Assembly: GCF_014873705.1 (NCBI RefSeq)
Contig: NZ_JADBDS010000002.1
Coordinates: 62,001 to 126,000, forward strand
Length of the DNA stretch: 64,000 nucleotides
Direction of reading: 5' to 3'
Origin: Mycobacterium sp. OAS707
Lineage (GTDB): Bacteria; Actinomycetota; Actinomycetes; Mycobacteriales; Mycobacteriaceae
Each line of letters begins with the position of its first letter. The stretch's first letter is position 1. The translations under genes were made by a program, and so were the position numbers. Positions 42,408 to 51,082 of this stretch are shown one piece after another. The notes beneath the pieces are model-generated. The model worked only from the letters and a program-made list of their open reading frames with translations, did no database searches and was not told the origin of the DNA.

Positions 42408-43388
42408 ATGAGTGTGGATCTGGCTTCGCGTTCCGTCGGCGGCAGTGTGGTGGCCGCCAGCGACGAATCGTTCGGCTTCAAGGAGTATTTGATCGAACCG
42501 AGCGAACCGGCCTTCGTGCCGGGCACTTATGACTTGCGCGGTGAGGTGGTCGACGGCTGGGAGACCCGGCGACACACCGGAAGCGACTGGGCAATCGTGC
42601 GGCTCGGGGTCGGTGGCAGGCTGCACGCGATCGACGTCGACACGCGCTTCTTCACAGGCAACCACCCGACCGGTTGCCGCATCGACGCATGCGTGCTCGA
42701 CCCGGTCGCAGACCCCACCGCCGCAACCGTGCCGTGGACGACGGTCGTCGAGTCCGCCGCTCTGAAGTCCGACTCCCACAACGTCTTTGCCGTCGACGAT
42801 CCCCGCCGCTACACGCACGTCCGGCTGCATCTTGAATCAGACGGGGGAGTCGCGCGCCTGCGGGTGTACGGCGAGGTCATTGCCGACCCCGTGCTGTGGG
42901 CGGGCGTCACCGTCGAGGTGTCGGGCGTCGAGCAGGGCGGTCGCGTCGAATGGTCGTCTGACGATTTCTATTCCAATGCATCGGCGCTGATTGCACCGGA
43001 CCGGCCACGCACCATGGGCGACGGCTGGGAGACCCGCCGCCGCCGTGACATCGGTCCAGACACCCACGACGCGGCCGTCATCTCGTTCGCGGTGCCCGCC
43101 GATCTGGCGCGACTCGAGATCGACACGAGCCGTTTCGTGTTCAACGCCTCGCGAGAAGTGGCGGTGCTGGGCAGCCATCGGGTTGATGCGCCGTTCGACG
43201 TCGACGTGCTGTCCCGCACCCGTCTCGCGGCCGACGCCCGGCAGGTGTTCGTGGTGAACGCCGACGACATCGCCGCGCTGCGGGTGCAGGCGTATCCGGA
43301 CGGCGGTCTTGCCAGGGTCCGGGCGTTCGGCACAGCCACCGTCGACGGAATGGCCCAGCTGCAAACCAGATGGGAGGCATCGGCATGA
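42408..43388 (+). CDS. alc: Allantoicase (allantoate amidinohydrolase)
   Basis: A 326-residue protein with two repeats of the allantoicase fold, each marked by DGWETRR (DGWETRRHTGSDW near 46 and DGWETRRRRDIG near 204). Repeat-type allantoicases cleave allantoate to ureidoglycolate and urea. Its position after allantoinase in one operon gives a coherent allantoin to allantoate to ureidoglycolate route. ATG 42408 is 3 bp after the previous stop. No classical ureidoglycolate lyase or urease is in the window. Confidence 0.9.
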   Translation: MSVDLASRSVGGSVVAASDESFGFKEYLIEPSEPAFVPGTYDLRGEVVDGWETRRHTGSDWAIVRLGVGGRLHAIDVDTRFFTGNHPTGCRIDACVLDPVADPTAATVPWTTVVESAALKSDSHNVFAVDDPRRYTHVRLHLESDGGVARLRVYGEVIADPVLWAGVTVEVSGVEQGGRVEWSSDDFYSNASALIAPDRPRTMGDGWETRRRRDIGPDTHDAAVISFAVPADLARLEIDTSRFVFNASREVAVLGSHRVDAPFDVDVLSRTRLAADARQVFVVNADDIAALRVQAYPDGGLARVRAFGTATVDGMAQLQTRWEASA

Positions 43389-43900
43389 CCGTGCTGATGG
43401 CCGAATGCACCGGCTTGTGGCGACGCACTCTGCTGATCACGGCCGACGGCGCGCGCGATACCGGCACCGAAGTCGTTTGGTTGCAAGGCATCACCGGCTA
43501 CGTCGACACCCGCGGTTTCGCAGGCCGACTCGGCCAGGCCGACGACGTGTTCGAATGGCAACGCCTCATCGACGTCGAGCCGCCTGGGCCGTTCCCCGAT
43601 GCGGGGCGAATGCATTGGGAGGCAGGTGTATTGATCGAAGTCGGCGTGCACGAGGACTACGTCGAACACTGGGTCCGCCAGGACGGTCCGGCAGAGCCGT
43701 GCTGGGCACTGTTCGCGACGGAGGCGATCCTGCTGCGCGCGGGCGCGCGGTTCGGCTGGGCGGATCGGCGTGGTGTGGTCGTCGGCACAATCGGCGACTC
43801 ACAGTGGACGGCGCTCGATCCGCAGTTCGACGGAAGTGATCTGACGGCCAACGGTGTCCGGTGGTGCATTGAGGATAGCGAAGGAGAAGTGGATCTATGA
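43385..43900 (+). CDS. Unknown protein of the ureide operon
   Basis: A 171-residue soluble protein beginning TVLMAECTGLWRRTLL, with a beta-rich centre including GTEVVWLQGITGYVDTRGF and ending in WCIEDSEGEVDL. It overlaps allantoicase upstream and the 2-oxoglutarate oxygenase downstream (ATGA both sides), so it is made with them. I do not recognise a family; it is not an obvious ureidoglycolate lyase. The ATG at 43385 is preferred over one 15 bp earlier. Confidence 0.78.
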   Translation: MTVLMAECTGLWRRTLLITADGARDTGTEVVWLQGITGYVDTRGFAGRLGQADDVFEWQRLIDVEPPGPFPDAGRMHWEAGVLIEVGVHEDYVEHWVRQDGPAEPCWALFATEAILLRAGARFGWADRRGVVVGTIGDSQWTALDPQFDGSDLTANGVRWCIEDSEGEVDL

Positions 43901-44934
43901 GTGGCGCAACGTCATTCACGTCCGTGCCGATTGTCGACATCAGCGGACTGAGCTCGCCTGAGCAGGGTGAGCGCGAGCGGGTGGCCAGGGAGATCGGCAA
44001 GGCGGCGGCCGAAGTCGGATTCCTCTACATCAGCGGCGCCGGCGTCGACGACGCGGTGTTCGAGCGCATGCTCGCAGCGACAAAGCAGTTCTTCGCATTG
44101 CCGCTCGAGGAGAAGATGCGGCACTACATCGGGCTGTCGAAATGTCATCGCGGTTATGTGCCCGCCGGCGAAGAGGGCCTCGCGACCGGAATGCCGGAGA
44201 TGAAAGAGGCATTCGACACCGCGCTGGATCTGCCGGCCGACGACCCCGACTATCTCGCGGGCAACCCGATGCTCGGCCCCAACACCTGGCCGGACCTGCC
44301 GGGGTTCGCCGACGCGGTCACCGCGTACTACCAAGCCGTGCTCGATGTCGGGCACCGATTGTTGTGGGCATTCGCGGTGGCGCTCGGTGAGGACCCCGAC
44401 ACGTTCGCCAAGCACGCGACCAAGACGCCGAGCCAACTGCGGCTGATTCACTACCCGTACAACCCCGAGGCCGTGGACGGCGAGGGGATCGGCGCGCACA
44501 CCGACTACGAATGCTTCACGCTGCTCAAGCCCACCGCGCCGGGCCTGGAGGTGCTCAATGGCGCCGGCGAGTGGATCGACGTGCCACCGGTGCCCGGCAC
44601 GTTCGTCGTGAACATCGGCGACATGCTCGAATTGTGGACCAACGGTGCGTACGTGGCGACCAGCCACCGCGTCCGCAAGGTGGCCGAGGAGCGCTACTCG
44701 TTCCCGCTGTTCTTCAACGTCGACTACCACACCGAAGTGAAACCGTTGCCCCAGTTCGCTTCTCGTGACGGCAAGGCCCGGCCCACCCTGCGCGCCGGTG
44801 AGCACCTGTTCGCGCAGACCGCGCAGACGTTCGCTTATCTGCGCAACCGCGTCGAGGCGGGCGAACTGGTGTTGCCCGACGGCTCGCTGACAGTCGGCCA
44901 GTTTGGTCAGGAAGCGCTGCAGAAACGGGCCTAG
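43897..44934 (+). CDS. 2-Oxoglutarate/Fe(II)-dependent oxygenase (IPNS-like)
   Basis: A 345-residue non-heme oxygenase of the isopenicillin-N-synthase-like superfamily. Iron ligands are His201 and Asp203 (HTDYECF) and His257 (TSHRV). The 2-oxoglutarate clamp Arg266/Ser268 (RYSFP) is present. Such enzymes hydroxylate small molecules, and fungi use a family member as xanthine hydroxylase; whether this one acts on a purine or ureide is inference. It is the last gene of the operon and is coupled by ATGA to the unknown gene. Confidence 0.88.
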   Translation: MSGATSFTSVPIVDISGLSSPEQGERERVAREIGKAAAEVGFLYISGAGVDDAVFERMLAATKQFFALPLEEKMRHYIGLSKCHRGYVPAGEEGLATGMPEMKEAFDTALDLPADDPDYLAGNPMLGPNTWPDLPGFADAVTAYYQAVLDVGHRLLWAFAVALGEDPDTFAKHATKTPSQLRLIHYPYNPEAVDGEGIGAHTDYECFTLLKPTAPGLEVLNGAGEWIDVPPVPGTFVVNIGDMLELWTNGAYVATSHRVRKVAEERYSFPLFFNVDYHTEVKPLPQFASRDGKARPTLRAGEHLFAQTAQTFAYLRNRVEAGELVLPDGSLTVGQFGQEALQKRA

Positions 44935-44953
44935 CGTTCGGTAGGTTCGCCAT

Positions 44954-45973
44954 GTGCCTGAGCTGACGAACCGCCAGATTCTGCTGCGCCGCCGCCCGTC
45001 CGGTCTGGTACAGCCCGACGACACCGAGTTGGTCGCCACACCCGCACCCGAGCCTGGCGACGGCGAGGCGCTGCTGCGCACCACGTACGTCGGGATCGAC
45101 GCGGCCGCGCGTACCTGGCTCGACGGGCAGCCGGGCTACCTGCCCGCGCTGCAACTCGGCGACGTGATCCGCGCGGCAGGCATCGGCGAGGTGGTGGCGT
45201 CACGCTGCGACGCGTTCGCCGTCGGCGACGTCGTCACCACCCTGACCGGTTTCCAGGAATACGCGATCATCCGCGACGACGTCTTCGCCACCCCTATCCC
45301 CGGCGAGACCGACCAACTCGCGATCATGTCTGTCTATGGCCCGACGGGCGCCACGGCCTACTTCGGCATGACCGACATCGGCAGGCCCCAGCCGGGGGAG
45401 ACCGTGGTGGTGTCGGCGGCCGCGGGGGCCACGGGGTCGGTGGCCGGGCAGATCGCCAAGGTCGCAGGCGCCCGGGTGGTTGGCATCGCTGGCGGACCGC
45501 ACAAGTGCAAGGCAGTTGTCGAGGACTTCGGGTTCGACGCGTGCATCGACTACAAGGCTGGCGATGTCGCGGCCGCGCTCAAGGAGCACTGCCCTAAAGG
45601 CGTCAACGTGTATTTCGACAACGTCGGCGGGCCGATCCTCGACGCAGTGCTTGGCCGGCTGGCGCCCAAGGCGCGGGTCGTGCTGTGCGGCGTCATCTCG
45701 AGCTATCTGACCGGAGAACACCCCGGTCCGGCCAACTACGTCAACCTGCTGTCGAGGACCGCGACCATGCAGGGGTTCAACGCGCTCGACGAGTGGGGCC
45801 GCTTCGACGAGGCGTTCGCCGCGCTGCGCCAGTGGGAGGCCGACGGCAAGCTCGTGCACCGCCAGACCATCTTCGACGGCATCGAGTCGTGTGTGGACGC
45901 GTTGAACGGGTTGTTCACCGGCGCCAACATCGGCAAGACACTGGTCAAGATCAGCGAACCGACGCCTGCCTGA
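44954..45973 (+). CDS. NADP-dependent oxidoreductase (MDR, enoyl/prostaglandin-reductase type)
   Basis: A 339-residue zinc-free medium-chain reductase. The cofactor loop AAAGATGSVAGQIAK is near 155, NVGGPILDAVLG follows, and no zinc cysteines are visible. Relatives reduce alpha,beta-unsaturated ketones or aldehydes with NADPH. The GTG at 44954 is chosen (a nearby ATG leads to a stop). The TGA overlaps the Nudix ATG by one base (TGATG). It begins 20 bp after the ureide operon, so it might be read through from it. Confidence 0.88.
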   Translation: MPELTNRQILLRRRPSGLVQPDDTELVATPAPEPGDGEALLRTTYVGIDAAARTWLDGQPGYLPALQLGDVIRAAGIGEVVASRCDAFAVGDVVTTLTGFQEYAIIRDDVFATPIPGETDQLAIMSVYGPTGATAYFGMTDIGRPQPGETVVVSAAAGATGSVAGQIAKVAGARVVGIAGGPHKCKAVVEDFGFDACIDYKAGDVAAALKEHCPKGVNVYFDNVGGPILDAVLGRLAPKARVVLCGVISSYLTGEHPGPANYVNLLSRTATMQGFNALDEWGRFDEAFAALRQWEADGKLVHRQTIFDGIESCVDALNGLFTGANIGKTLVKISEPTPA

Positions 45974-46458
45974 TGCCGAAGCTGAGCGCGGGATTGCTGC
46001 TGTACCGAATCACCGACGATCAGGTCGAGGTGCTGATCGGCCATCCGGGCGGGCCGTTCTGGGCACGCAAAGACGAAGGGGCATGGTCGATTCCGAAGGG
46101 GGAGTACGTCGAAGGCGAGGATCCATGGACCGTCGCGCAACGGGAGTTCGAGGAGGAACTCGGCAAGACCCCGCCCGACGGTGAGCGCATCGAGTTCGCA
46201 CCGCTGAAGCAGCCGAGCGGCAAGGTGATCACCGCGTTCGCGGTGCGCGGCGACCTCGACCTCGACGGCACCTTCAGCAACACGTTCGAACTCGAGTGGC
46301 CGAAGGGGTCGGGCAACCTCCGCGAATTCCCCGAAATCGACCGTGTCGGTTGGTTTTCCATTGCCGAGGCCCACGTGAAGTTGTTGAAGGGTCAGCGGCC
46401 GCTGCTCGACCGCCTCACGGCTGCCCTCGAAGGCGGCGCACCGGGCGCGTCTCGATAG
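45973..46458 (+). CDS. Nudix hydrolase
   Basis: A 161-residue Nudix protein. The box runs from Gly43 to about 65: GEYVEGEDPWTVAQREFEEE matches the GX5EX7REUXEE pattern. The N-terminal part (LSAGLLLYR) and the FSNTFELEWP region resemble small NDP-X/NTP pyrophosphohydrolases. It is cytoplasmic and coupled to the upstream reductase. The 3' end overlaps the convergent SnoaL gene by 44 bp. Confidence 0.9.
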   Translation: MPKLSAGLLLYRITDDQVEVLIGHPGGPFWARKDEGAWSIPKGEYVEGEDPWTVAQREFEEELGKTPPDGERIEFAPLKQPSGKVITAFAVRGDLDLDGTFSNTFELEWPKGSGNLREFPEIDRVGWFSIAEAHVKLLKGQRPLLDRLTAALEGGAPGASR

Positions 46459-46882
46459 CGTTGATGGTCAGCGCGCGGCCGTGGATGCGCCACCCCGCGC
46501 GCGTGCGCAGATACTCGTCGTCGTAGCGCAGATGCCAGACCAGGTCGGTGATCTGCTCCCCGCTGACTGACCAATGGTGAGCGATGCACGTGATCCGCCC
46601 CAGCGCGTAGTCGCTGTCGTCATCCCTCGCGGCATAGACCTCGCCAACGATGGCATGCTCCGTTCGGTTCACCGCCGCAAGTGCGGCCATCGCTGCGCGC
46701 ACACCGTCGCGCCCGTGCTGACGGCGCACCGGCTCGAGCGATCGGGGTGGGTCGGGCAGCCGTAGTTCCGCGGTGTCGGTGAACAGTTCGACGACATCGT
46801 CGAAGCGCCGGTCGTCGACGGCCGACGCGTACAGGTGCACGAGATCGGCCAGTGCAAGGCGGTCGGAAGCGTTGAGGCTCAA
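46415..46882 (-). CDS. SnoaL/NTF2-like protein
   Basis: About 155 residues in the SnoaL pattern (ALADLVHLYASAVDDRRFDD, then HHWSVSGEQITDLVWHLRYDDEYLR). The probable start is a TTG at 46882, which overlaps the stop of the upstream luciferase-like remnant (TTGA); an ATG at 46909 without a ribosome-binding site is the alternative. No catalytic assignment is possible. It may once have followed a full monooxygenase gene. Confidence 0.68.
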   Translation of the reverse strand: MSLNASDRLALADLVHLYASAVDDRRFDDVVELFTDTAELRLPDPPRSLEPVRRQHGRDGVRAAMAALAAVNRTEHAIVGEVYAARDDDSDYALGRITCIAHHWSVSGEQITDLVWHLRYDDEYLRTRAGWRIHGRALTINAIETRPVRRLRGQP

Positions 46883-47052
46883 GGGATCAGCCCCAGCCGC
46901 TGCGCGCATGCCGTGTGCCCGACCACGACGATCGACTCGAAACCGCACACTTCGACGTGCCGGGCGAAGGCGAACATCCATTCCGGATCGGCGGTGACGC
47001 CCGCTGCGACTGGCGCTATCACGGCGAACTTCACGGCACCGGCCAATGACAT
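46879..47052 (-). pseudogene. N-terminal remnant of a luciferase-like (LLM/F420) monooxygenase
   Basis: 57 codons from ATG 47052. Residues 8-45 (KFAVIAPVAAGVTADPEWMF, then FARHVEVCGFESIVVVGHT) match the start of LLM-class flavin/F420-dependent oxidoreductases, which normally run to about 300 residues. After GHTACAQRLG the similarity and the frame end at a TGA. The SnoaL gene begins there. The 5' end looks intact and the rest appears to have been deleted. Confidence 0.65.
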
Positions 47053-47158
47053 GGGCGAATAGTACAGAGGCGGCTGGAGATCCAGCGTCGGATGCGACCG
47101 GTGAACGAGGTGTCTGGTAGTGGTTGCCCGGCGCGATGGGTGGGTATACGTCAGCTTC

Positions 47159-47992
47159 ATGGCGGGGATCACAGACGTGCTCGGTTGGGCCAAGCAGCAG
47201 GTCGCGTCGCGGGTGCCGAGGGCCGACCTGGATCAACGCGACCCGGATTACATTCGCGAGCAGCTACCGGGCCTCTGGCTGCTGGCATCGCTGTATTTCC
47301 GCGCCGACGTGCGCGGTCTTGACCGCATTCCACGCGAGGGACCGGTGTTGCTGGTCGGCAATCACAGCGGAGGCAACCTTCCGCCCGATACGTTCGTCTT
47401 CACGCTGGCGTTCTGTTCGTACTTCGGTGTCGAGAGGCCCTTCTACCAACTCGCACACAATCTGGTCGTATCGATGCCAGGCCTCGGTTCGCTGCGCAAG
47501 TTCGGCACCGTGGCCGCCAATCATGAAAACGCCATGCTGGCATTGGAATCCGGCGCTGCGTTGCTGGTGTACCCGGGCGGTGACTACGAGGTCTTCCGGC
47601 CGTCGTGGGAGCGGCACGAGGTCGACTTCGGTGGTCGCAAGGGCTATGTGCGGTTGGCCCGCGACGCCGGCGTCCCGATCGTGCCGATCGCCAGCGTCGG
47701 CGGGCAGGAAGCGGCCCTTTTTCTCGACCGAGGGCAGTGGCTGGCCAGGCTGCTGATGGTCGACAAGCTCGCGCGCCTGAAAAGCGTCCCCATTCTGTTG
47801 GCGCCGCCGTGGGGACTGGTCGTCAGTGACATGGTGCCGCGACTGCCCCTGCCGACGAAGATCGCGATAGAGGTGCAGGAGCCGATTGAGGTCGATGGTG
47901 ACGACGACGTCGTCCACAAGCAGGTGATGGAGAGTCTGCAGGCCGGCGTCGACCGGTTGGCGGCCGAACGTCGATTCCCGGTGATCGGCTGA
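47159..47992 (+). CDS. Lysophospholipid-type acyltransferase
   Basis: A 277-residue PlsC-like acyltransferase. The catalytic HX4D-type motif appears as NHSGGNLPPD and is followed by a conserved YPGGDYEVFRPSWER block. The substrate-binding middle (GVPIVPIASVGGQEAALF) matches the diacylglycerol/monoacylglycerol acyltransferase-like group common in mycobacteria. It probably transfers an acyl chain from acyl-CoA at the membrane. ATG 47159 is used; an in-frame ATG at 47120 is possible. It overlaps the SRPBCC gene by TGATG. Confidence 0.87.
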   Translation: MAGITDVLGWAKQQVASRVPRADLDQRDPDYIREQLPGLWLLASLYFRADVRGLDRIPREGPVLLVGNHSGGNLPPDTFVFTLAFCSYFGVERPFYQLAHNLVVSMPGLGSLRKFGTVAANHENAMLALESGAALLVYPGGDYEVFRPSWERHEVDFGGRKGYVRLARDAGVPIVPIASVGGQEAALFLDRGQWLARLLMVDKLARLKSVPILLAPPWGLVVSDMVPRLPLPTKIAIEVQEPIEVDGDDDVVHKQVMESLQAGVDRLAAERRFPVIG

Positions 47993-48426
47993 TGCGCGTC
48001 CAACGGCACTGCGTCATCGACGCCGACCGCGACACCGTGTGGAAGGCGGTCAGCGACCCGGACTGCTATCCGGAGTTCATGGCCAGCCTCGAGCGCTGGG
48101 AGCACGTCACCGAAGGTGCGGCCGACAAGGGCGCGCGGTACACCGTGCACTGGAAGATCGGCTCGGTCCCGATTGGCGGCGTGGTCGAAGTCTCGGAGTT
48201 CGACCCCGCCCATGACCTGGCGTGGATCGGGGTCTCAGGTGTCTCGCTGCGCGGCCGGTTCCGGATTCGCGACACCGGCGACGGTCGCACCAAGGTCGTG
48301 TTCCGGCTGGCCTACGAATCGGCAGGCAACCTGCTCGGCATCATCGCCGACCGCGTGGCCGCGCGTCAGGTCGGGCGCAACATGAGCCAGACGCTGAGAA
48401 ACCTGAAACAGCTGGTCGAGTCTTAG
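47992..48426 (+). CDS. SRPBCC-family protein
   Basis: A 144-residue START/polyketide-cyclase-type protein: an N-terminal strand RVQRHCVIDADRDTVWKAV, a beta sheet and a long C-terminal helix (VAARQVGRNMSQTLRNLKQ). It is likely a small hydrophobic-ligand binder. It is coupled to the acyltransferase by a one-base overlap, so it may act on lipid substrates with it. The stop overlaps the convergent secreted protein gene by 4 bp. Confidence 0.82.
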   Translation: MRVQRHCVIDADRDTVWKAVSDPDCYPEFMASLERWEHVTEGAADKGARYTVHWKIGSVPIGGVVEVSEFDPAHDLAWIGVSGVSLRGRFRIRDTGDGRTKVVFRLAYESAGNLLGIIADRVAARQVGRNMSQTLRNLKQLVES

Positions 48427-48839
48427 CCCGGAGGAGTGCCAGCGCCCGGTGCGCCTTGGATCGGCACCACCGGGGTCGGGGTCACTGTGGTGACGCCGTT
48501 GGAGCCGACGGTCGGCCCACCGGACGGGCCCATGGCTGCGAGCTCATCGGCGGCCTTCTGGCTGCAGTCGAGCATCAAGAGCATGCGGCCGCCCGCGGTC
48601 ACCTTCTGCTGATCCACCAGGCACTGTGCCTGCGGGAGCACGCTGCCGAACGAGCCGCCGAAGTACGCCTTCACGCCCTGGCTCTTCAGGACCTGCAATG
48701 CCTTGTTGTAGGGCTCACCGACCACGTTGAGCGAGCTACCGTCGGGTTGCCCCGGCTGTGAGAGGGCCACCCCGGCGCCGATCAGAGCGACCGAGCCTGC
48801 GGCCACGAGGCCACCGCTGAGCGCAACGAGCTTCTTCAC
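48423..48839 (-). CDS. Secreted conserved mycobacterial protein
   Basis: A 138-residue exported protein with signal peptide MKKLVALSGGLVAAGSVALI (cleavage near ALS-QPG). The mature domain has two cysteines (AQCLVDQ, LDCSQKA) and a Pro/Gly/Thr-rich tail (VTPTPVVPIQGAPGAGTPPG). It resembles short PASTA-like or PE-neighbour secreted proteins of mycobacteria, but I cannot name a family. ATG 48839 follows GGGAGA. Confidence 0.83.
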   Translation of the reverse strand: MKKLVALSGGLVAAGSVALIGAGVALSQPGQPDGSSLNVVGEPYNKALQVLKSQGVKAYFGGSFGSVLPQAQCLVDQQKVTAGGRMLLMLDCSQKAADELAAMGPSGGPTVGSNGVTTVTPTPVVPIQGAPGAGTPPG

Positions 48840-48918
48840 GTGATCTCTCCCTAAGTCGGTGCGGTGCGAACATATCGCAGCCGTGACAATTGTGAAACCG
48901 GTGACGGACCGCGCAGCG

Positions 48919-51066
48919 TTACACCGGCGGGTGCACGATGTGGTTCATCACCCCGGCGAGCGCCGCCGCCCGGGTATCGGTGAAAACGTCTTCCAGCTGC
49001 AGTTTCCGGCCGTTGGGCCCCCGCAGCGGCACCCGCCAATTCGGATATTCGTCGGTGGTGCCCGGCTGGTTCTGGGTGCGCAGATCGCCGACCGCGTCGG
49101 CAAGCGACAGGGCCAACAGCTTGGACGGGGTGCGGCCCAGATACCGGTGCAGCGCGAGCACTACGTCATCGACGCTGGGGTTGACGCCCGGGTCGTCGCC
49201 GAGCAGTCCAACCCGGCGCAATTCGGCCAGCCAGGCCGCCTGTTGAGCCTGGTCAGCGGCGAGTTCCTCGGAGGCGGGCCGGGTCAGCAGCCCGAGCTCT
49301 TCGCGTAGCCGCACATGCTCGCCCGCCAGATACCCCGGTGTCGGCGGCAGGTCGTGCGTCGTCACCGCCGACAAACAGAACTCGCGCCACTTCTCGGCGG
49401 GCAGCGGTCCGCCCGCTCCGTCGCGCTCAGCCTCGAACCACAGGATCGACGTGCCGAACAGCCCGCGTTCGCGCAGATAATCGCGGACCCAGGGTTCGAC
49501 CGTGCCGAGATCCTCGCCGACGACGACCGCGCCGGCCCTGTGCGCCTCGAGCGCGACGACGCCGATCATCGCCTCGTGGTCGTAGCGGACGTAGGTGCCC
49601 TCGGTCGGCGGTGCACCCTTGGGGATCCACCACAGCCGGAACAGCCCGATGATGTGGTCGATGCGAACGCCGCCCGCATGCCGCAGCACGGCGTTGACGA
49701 GCGCGCGGAACGGCCCGTACGCGTGGTTCACCAATTGGTCGGGACGCCATGGCGGCTGCGACCAGTCCTGGCCGAGCTGATTGAACTCATCGGGCGGCGC
49801 ACCAGCCGTTACGCCGAGCGCGAGCACATCCTGAAGCGCCCATGCGTCGGCGCCATTGGGGTCCACGCCGACCGCGAGGTCGTGCATGATGCCGAGTTCC
49901 ATCCCGGTCTGGACGGCGGTGGCCTGCGCGGCGGTCAGCTGGTCGTCGAGCTGCCACTGCAGCCAGCGGTGGAAGTCGACGCTCGTGGCGTACTTGGCGG
50001 CGAACTCGGCGACCGAGGGGCTCGAAGGATGCTGTAGCTCCTCTGGCCATTGGTGCCAGTCGTTGCCGTAGTGCTCTGCGAGCGCACACCAGGTGGCGAA
50101 GTCGTCGAGGCTGCGGCCCTCGCGCGTGCGATAGGCGGCGTACGCGAGTTCGCGCCCGGCCGAGCGTTCGACCTTGTACACGGTTTGCAGCGCCGCGCGT
50201 TTGGCCTTCCATGCGGCGTCGCGATCGATCAGCTTGGCCTTCTTGGCCAGCGACTGCACCTCGATGCGGGCCTTGCGGATGCTGCCGCGCTGCCGGACAT
50301 AGGCGAACTCGTCGATGGCCTCGACACGCAGATACAGCGGGTTGATGAACCGGCGCGACGTCGGTAGGTACGGCGAGGGCTCCATCGGCGGGGTAGGAGC
50401 AGCCGCGTGCAGCGGATTGACGAGAACAAAGCCCGCGCCGTGCTGCGACGCCGACCACACGGCAAGGTCGGTTAGATCGGTCAAATCGCCTATGCCCCAA
50501 GATCTTTGCGAGCGCACGCTGTAGAGCTGAGTGGCCAGTCCCCACGCGCGGCTCTGGCCGAGCTTTGCGGGCAGTTCCAGCGTCGCGGGGGAGACGATGA
50601 CCAGGGTGCTGATATCGGCCCCACCGACCTGCAAGTGCAGCTGGTGATAGCCGAGCGGCAGATCGGCAGGCAGTTCGAAGGTGGCCTCGCCGACCATTCG
50701 GTCGCCGAGATCGTAAGGCGCCCTGTTGTTTTCGAGCTGTCGAAGACCGGTCCGCACACTGCCGTCCTCGAGTCGCAGCCACAGGCCGACGGAGTCGCCG
50801 TGCGTGACGTGCACCCAGAACGACGACGCCGTCCCCGAGCGGGCGATGATGGTCGGCGGCAGCGCGCGCTGCCAGTATTCGCGGTCGTGGGCAGCCAGTG
50901 CGGCGGTGCGCTCGTCCTCGGTGGCCGCGGGCACGCCGAGGGCGTCGAGCACCGCGATCAGCGTGGAATCGGCGACCACCGTGTGCCTGCCGGTCCAGTT
51001 CTCGTATTCGGTCGCCACGCCGTAGCGGCGCGCCAATTCGACGAGCGAGGCAGGCAGCTCAGTCAT
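48919..51066 (-). CDS. malQ: 4-alpha-glucanotransferase (amylomaltase)
   Basis: A 715-residue GH77 enzyme. The catalytic nucleophile motif is VRIDHIIGLFRLWW, the acid/base motif is VVGEDLGTVE, and a third carboxylate lies in TTHDLPPTPGY. The long N-terminal part is typical of actinobacterial MalQ. It transfers maltodextrin segments between alpha-1,4-glucans in the cytoplasm, in glycogen and maltose metabolism. ATG 51066 is chosen; the frame extends to 51096. It is 17 bp downstream of the decarboxylase gene. Confidence 0.95.
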   Translation of the reverse strand: MTELPASLVELARRYGVATEYENWTGRHTVVADSTLIAVLDALGVPAATEDERTAALAAHDREYWQRALPPTIIARSGTASSFWVHVTHGDSVGLWLRLEDGSVRTGLRQLENNRAPYDLGDRMVGEATFELPADLPLGYHQLHLQVGGADISTLVIVSPATLELPAKLGQSRAWGLATQLYSVRSQRSWGIGDLTDLTDLAVWSASQHGAGFVLVNPLHAAAPTPPMEPSPYLPTSRRFINPLYLRVEAIDEFAYVRQRGSIRKARIEVQSLAKKAKLIDRDAAWKAKRAALQTVYKVERSAGRELAYAAYRTREGRSLDDFATWCALAEHYGNDWHQWPEELQHPSSPSVAEFAAKYATSVDFHRWLQWQLDDQLTAAQATAVQTGMELGIMHDLAVGVDPNGADAWALQDVLALGVTAGAPPDEFNQLGQDWSQPPWRPDQLVNHAYGPFRALVNAVLRHAGGVRIDHIIGLFRLWWIPKGAPPTEGTYVRYDHEAMIGVVALEAHRAGAVVVGEDLGTVEPWVRDYLRERGLFGTSILWFEAERDGAGGPLPAEKWREFCLSAVTTHDLPPTPGYLAGEHVRLREELGLLTRPASEELAADQAQQAAWLAELRRVGLLGDDPGVNPSVDDVVLALHRYLGRTPSKLLALSLADAVGDLRTQNQPGTTDEYPNWRVPLRGPNGRKLQLEDVFTDTRAAALAGVMNHIVHPPV

Positions 51067-51082
51067 GCCGCCATCCTGCCCG

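Noticed and set aside
47124..47756. 210-codon frame overlapping the acyltransferase
   Set aside because: It is a Ser/Arg-rich shadow of the acyltransferase in another frame.
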